9,084 nt of DNA, from the NCBI GenBank assembly GCA_025355225.1, contig JANYAB010000217.1, positions 1-9,084 on the forward strand. Direction: 5' to 3'. Made by a program: the position numbers and the translations under genes. This stretch comes from Bacteroidota bacterium (GTDB lineage: Bacteria; Bacteroidota; Bacteroidia; Sphingobacteriales; Sphingobacteriaceae). Under the pieces are notes generated by a model that was not told the origin of the DNA, made no database searches, and was given only the letters and a program-made list of their open reading frames with translations. Shown piece after piece: positions 6,462 to 9,084 of this stretch (the stretch's first letter is position 1; each line of letters starts with the position of its first letter).

Positions 6462-7646
6462 ATGAAGCAATCCGCATTAACCCTTATCTTGCCCATAGCC
6501 GGGGAAGAAAATGCATCCTGGCTTGAAAGCGAGCTAACTAGTATAGGGCAGCAGCTTGGCAAGGGGCCTAAAATTGATTTCAGCAAAAGCAGCTTAACCC
6601 ATTTTGCACGGTTTGTGATACTACCCGCTGCCGACCCAAACAGTAAAGCTAAACGGCTTTTGTTTACAAGTAACCTGGATGGCGACTTTGACGGGTATGC
6701 AAAGGAATTAATTGATGAAGGCATAGCTCCCGCCCTGGACGCGGTTTTTTCTAAGTGTGCCGATTATCAGCCCGGAACTTTATTAATTGAAGCTACCGCC
6801 GCAGCATTTCTGAATAGCCGGAGTATTGACTCAACCTTTTACATTGCATTACGGGGTGCAACACGGGATATTATCCAGGAAAGTGCCGATCTGCGCATAA
6901 AAATGGACCGTCAATTAGATAATGGTGAAGTCAGCGAACTGGATAAGGTGGCTATCGACCGGCTTTATAAAGATTGTGAAACTTTGCGGTCGGCAAATTC
7001 CTGTTTAGACAATCCCCCACCCACGAAAGTATCTTTTTGGGCGCCATTTTTGGCGGTGCTCAATACTATATGGGAATGGCTGGTAGGTATACGATACGAT
7101 GGAAACAATCCACAGATAACCGTTGAAACGCAGAACCATTTGTATGATATGGAAGACCTGGTGACCCAAAACCAGCTGACCGTGGTGGTGCCCGTTAAGA
7201 AAAATATATTTTCGCGGTTTTTGCTGCACCTGATACTTTGGATCATCAGTATCCAGGTTAAATCGGTGAAGGGCACGCTGCTCGACCTGGCCACTATTCA
7301 TTTTGCCCGATGGGTAATTATCGATAACGGGAACAATATTTTGTTTGAAAGTAATTTTGACGGCAGCTGGGAAAATTACATTGATGATTTTGTGGACCAC
7401 GCCAGCGCAGGTATGAACCTGATATGGGGCAATTGTATTGGCTTCCCCAGGGGCGGCGCCAAGGATATTGAATCGTTTAAAGCATACATCAGGAAAAATC
7501 AAAGTCCGGCACAGGTATTTTACAGCGCTTACAAGGATTTGACAGTTCGCAATATATTGACCGATCTGAGCCTGAGCAAAAAAATAAGTGAGCTAGACAG
7601 GCCAGATGGCGAGCCGAACTTCGCGATGGGCTATTACGGATCGTGA
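6462..7646 (+). CDS. Protein of unknown function with two copies of an HFAR[WF]V/SNxDG domain
   Basis: 394 residues; I cannot name its function. It is an internal duplication. Copy A (about 4-144) and copy B (about 237-371) align from end to end: ALTLILPI (5-12) with QLTVVVPV (238-245), THFARFVIL (46-54) with IHFARWVII (279-287), LLFTSNLDGDFDGY (66-79) with ILFESNFDGSWENY (293-306), and FYIALRGATRDI (126-137) with FYSAYKDLTVRN (353-364). The joining segment (145-236) holds a charged helix, then a Trp-rich hydrophobic stretch SFWAPFLAVLNTIWEWLVGI (191-210). A second hydrophobic run, FLLHLILWIISI (253-264), is in copy B. There is no signal peptide, so these may be buried helices or a membrane contact. 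The strand-strand-helix look of each copy suggests a ferredoxin-like fold, the fold class used by DyP peroxidases; this is inference. Copy B keeps the motifs more strongly than copy A. A DyP peroxidase gene follows after 47 bases, so they are probably cotranscribed. The ATG at 6462 fits a conserved N-terminal strand; no Shine-Dalgarno is seen. Confidence 0.9.
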   Translation: MKQSALTLILPIAGEENASWLESELTSIGQQLGKGPKIDFSKSSLTHFARFVILPAADPNSKAKRLLFTSNLDGDFDGYAKELIDEGIAPALDAVFSKCADYQPGTLLIEATAAAFLNSRSIDSTFYIALRGATRDIIQESADLRIKMDRQLDNGEVSELDKVAIDRLYKDCETLRSANSCLDNPPPTKVSFWAPFLAVLNTIWEWLVGIRYDGNNPQITVETQNHLYDMEDLVTQNQLTVVVPVKKNIFSRFLLHLILWIISIQVKSVKGTLLDLATIHFARWVIIDNGNNILFESNFDGSWENYIDDFVDHASAGMNLIWGNCIGFPRGGAKDIESFKAYIRKNQSPAQVFYSAYKDLTVRNILTDLSLSKKISELDRPDGEPNFAMGYYGS

Positions 7647-7651
7647 CGATC
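7639..7651. repeat. Small palindrome GATCGT-G-ACGATC over the stop codon
   Basis: Perfect 6-base arms around one base, centred on the TGA stop of the duplicated-domain gene (7644-7646). As RNA it could form a 5-base stem with a UGA loop, which is weak. No T-run follows, so it is not an intrinsic terminator and should not separate the two genes. It may be chance. Confidence 0.3.
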
Positions 7652-7693
7652 GCCCCTGTTAATGTTCAGTATTAAACCTGCAAAAAACAACCT

Positions 7694-9084
7694 ATGGCAA
7701 CTCAAACCTTAAAAAAGCTTAGTCCCGGTGAGTTAAAAAACATACAGGGAATAATTATCAGTGGTTATGGCCATCTGCCAAATGCCGAATATCAATTTTT
7801 AACACTTGGTGATGCCGCTTTGGCCAAAAACTGGCTTGCTACTGTCCTGCCCAAAATAACAACAGCCGACCGGCCCGAAGATGAAAATGGTAAAAAGAAA
7901 AAACCGGGCTGCGCCTTAAATATCGCGTTTACTTACGCAGGCATTCAAAAGTTTGGCCCGGCGCTGCAGGGAGGCTTTTCGCAAGAGTTTACGGAGGGCA
8001 TAACCGAACCGCACCGTACCCGGCGTTTGGGCGACGACGGCAGCAGCGCACCCGAATATTGGGATATCCAGGAAACAGGTATAGATGTTTTGCTGATGAT
8101 ACAGGCGCCAAACCCGGCCGAACGGGATGCTTTTTCTAAATCACTTAAAGATGATTATACGCGTTTTGGGGTTACGCTGGCAGGATCAGTATACGGCAAT
8201 GAGCCGGAAAACAGAAAAGAACATTTTGGTTTTACCGACAGCATATCGCAGCCTTTTATTGAACATAGCCCCGCAACGCCAAAAGGGACACAGTCGTGCG
8301 TACGGGCCGGGGAATTTATATTAGGGTACCATAATGAGTATGAATTACTGCCCGCCACGCCTACCATCAACAGCGCTGATGATAAAAACAACTATTTGCC
8401 GCCCTTATCTACCGATACCCGTTTGAAGGATTTCGGCTGCAATGGCAGTTACCTTGTCTTCAGGAAGCTGTACCAGGACGTGGCCGCGTTCAACAGTTAT
8501 CTCGACACCCATACAAAAAACGCAGAACACAAGGCGCTGGTTGCAGCAAAATTTGTTGGCCGCTGGCCCAGCGGGACGCCATTGGTAGTCTCGCCCGGGG
8601 GAGACATAGCTGAAACCTATGATAAAAACAATTTCTTTTTTATGAATAACGACGCCAAGGGACTGTCGTGCCCCGTAGCGTCGCATATCCGCCGGAGTAA
8701 CCCGCGCGATTCGTTGGCCGGCGGACCGGAGCAATCGATAAAAACAGCCAACCGTCACCGGCTGCTGAGGCGGGGCATACAATACGGGCCGCAGTTTGCC
8801 GGGGGCAGCACGGATGACGGCCAGGACCGCGGGATATTGTTTTTTTGCGTGAATGCGGATATTAAAAGACAGTTTGAGTTTGTGCAGCAAACCTGGATAA
8901 ACAACCCCAAATTTGGGGATATGTATAACGACCGCGACCCCATAACCGGCAATAACTTTGACCCGAAAGGTGATAACGCCGGAAAGGAATATAATATGAC
9001 CATACCCGGCTGCCCGCGTGAAAAGCTGACCGATATACCCCGGTTTGTGCAAGTTAAAGGGGGTGGATATTTCTTTTTGCCGGG
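7694..9084 (+). CDS. DyP-type heme peroxidase, C-terminus beyond the right edge
   Basis: Heme peroxidase that uses hydrogen peroxide to oxidise organic substrates; the physiological substrate of this one is unknown. 463 codons are present with an unbroken frame to the edge. What is seen: the N-terminal family opening IQGIIISGYGHLPNAEYQFL (18-37); the GXXDG region as GFTDSISQP, with the catalytic Asp at 182 but Ser183 where the family has Gly; proximal heme ligand His331 in SHIRRSNPRDS; and the distal arginine in HRLLRRGIQYG (Arg359, or Arg360), 28 residues after the His. The visible end, GGGYFFLPG, matches the closing strand of the family, so probably only the last few tens of residues are missing. 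There is no Tat or Sec signal, so it is likely cytoplasmic or packaged, and it belongs to the longer DyP subgroups rather than the Tat-exported EfeB type. It is the second gene after the duplicated-domain protein. The ATG at 7694 is preceded by an A-rich stretch with no Shine-Dalgarno. The missing C-terminus could carry an encapsulin-targeting tail; this cannot be seen. Confidence 0.95.
   Translation, partial: MATQTLKKLSPGELKNIQGIIISGYGHLPNAEYQFLTLGDAALAKNWLATVLPKITTADRPEDENGKKKKPGCALNIAFTYAGIQKFGPALQGGFSQEFTEGITEPHRTRRLGDDGSSAPEYWDIQETGIDVLLMIQAPNPAERDAFSKSLKDDYTRFGVTLAGSVYGNEPENRKEHFGFTDSISQPFIEHSPATPKGTQSCVRAGEFILGYHNEYELLPATPTINSADDKNNYLPPLSTDTRLKDFGCNGSYLVFRKLYQDVAAFNSYLDTHTKNAEHKALVAAKFVGRWPSGTPLVVSPGGDIAETYDKNNFFFMNNDAKGLSCPVASHIRRSNPRDSLAGGPEQSIKTANRHRLLRRGIQYGPQFAGGSTDDGQDRGILFFCVNADIKRQFEFVQQTWINNPKFGDMYNDRDPITGNNFDPKGDNAGKEYNMTIPGCPREKLTDIPRFVQVKGGGYFFLP

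Noticed and set aside
7005..7502. 165-codon open frame on the minus strand
   Set aside because: It is antisense to the duplicated-domain gene, whose two copies align in the plus frame. No domain is seen in the antisense translation.
8405..9052. 215-codon open frame on the minus strand
   Set aside because: It lies wholly inside the DyP peroxidase gene, whose heme-binding motifs are clear on the plus strand. Its translation shows no recognisable domain; it is open because of the GC-rich codons of the real gene.

Overview
The window looks like chromosomal DNA from a Bacteroidota bacterium, most likely a Sphingobacteriaceae member of the Mucilaginibacter/Pedobacter type. The grounds are moderate-to-low GC, genes without a clear Shine-Dalgarno sequence, one good match to the Bacteroidota -7 element TAnnTTTG, and the protein types present. 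The genus is an inference from overall character, not from a marker gene. There are six protein genes, two of them cut by the window edges. I see no RNA genes, insertion sequences, CRISPR arrays or phage genes.

Left part (1-3300, minus strand): a three-gene tripartite efflux operon, read from right to left. It encodes a TolC-type outer-membrane channel (3300-1858), a lipoprotein periplasmic adaptor (1856-660) and the N-terminal 202 residues of an HAE1/AcrB-type RND pump (608 to the left edge). Spacings are 1 and 51 bases, so the genes are probably cotranscribed. Together they would build an envelope-spanning drug or toxic-compound exporter. The channel gene comes first, unlike the common adaptor-pump-channel order.

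Middle (3596-6061, minus strand): one large sensor histidine kinase with no visible transmembrane segment. It has four PAS or PAS-like sensory modules, seven back-to-back heptads of a coiled coil between modules two and three, and a complete HisKA plus HATPase_c core. No response regulator lies in the window. It is upstream of the efflux operon on the same strand, 295 bases away, so a regulatory link is possible but unproven.

A 400-base intergenic region (6062-6461) separates the kinase from two divergent plus-strand genes. It carries two palindromes and a -7 promoter match.

Right part (6462-9084, plus strand): a 394-residue protein built from two diverged copies of one domain (signature HFAR[WF]V followed by SN[LF]DG), then after 47 bases a DyP-type heme peroxidase whose C-terminus is off the window. 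The duplicated protein has no function I can name. Its pairing with the peroxidase is the best candidate here for an undescribed system.
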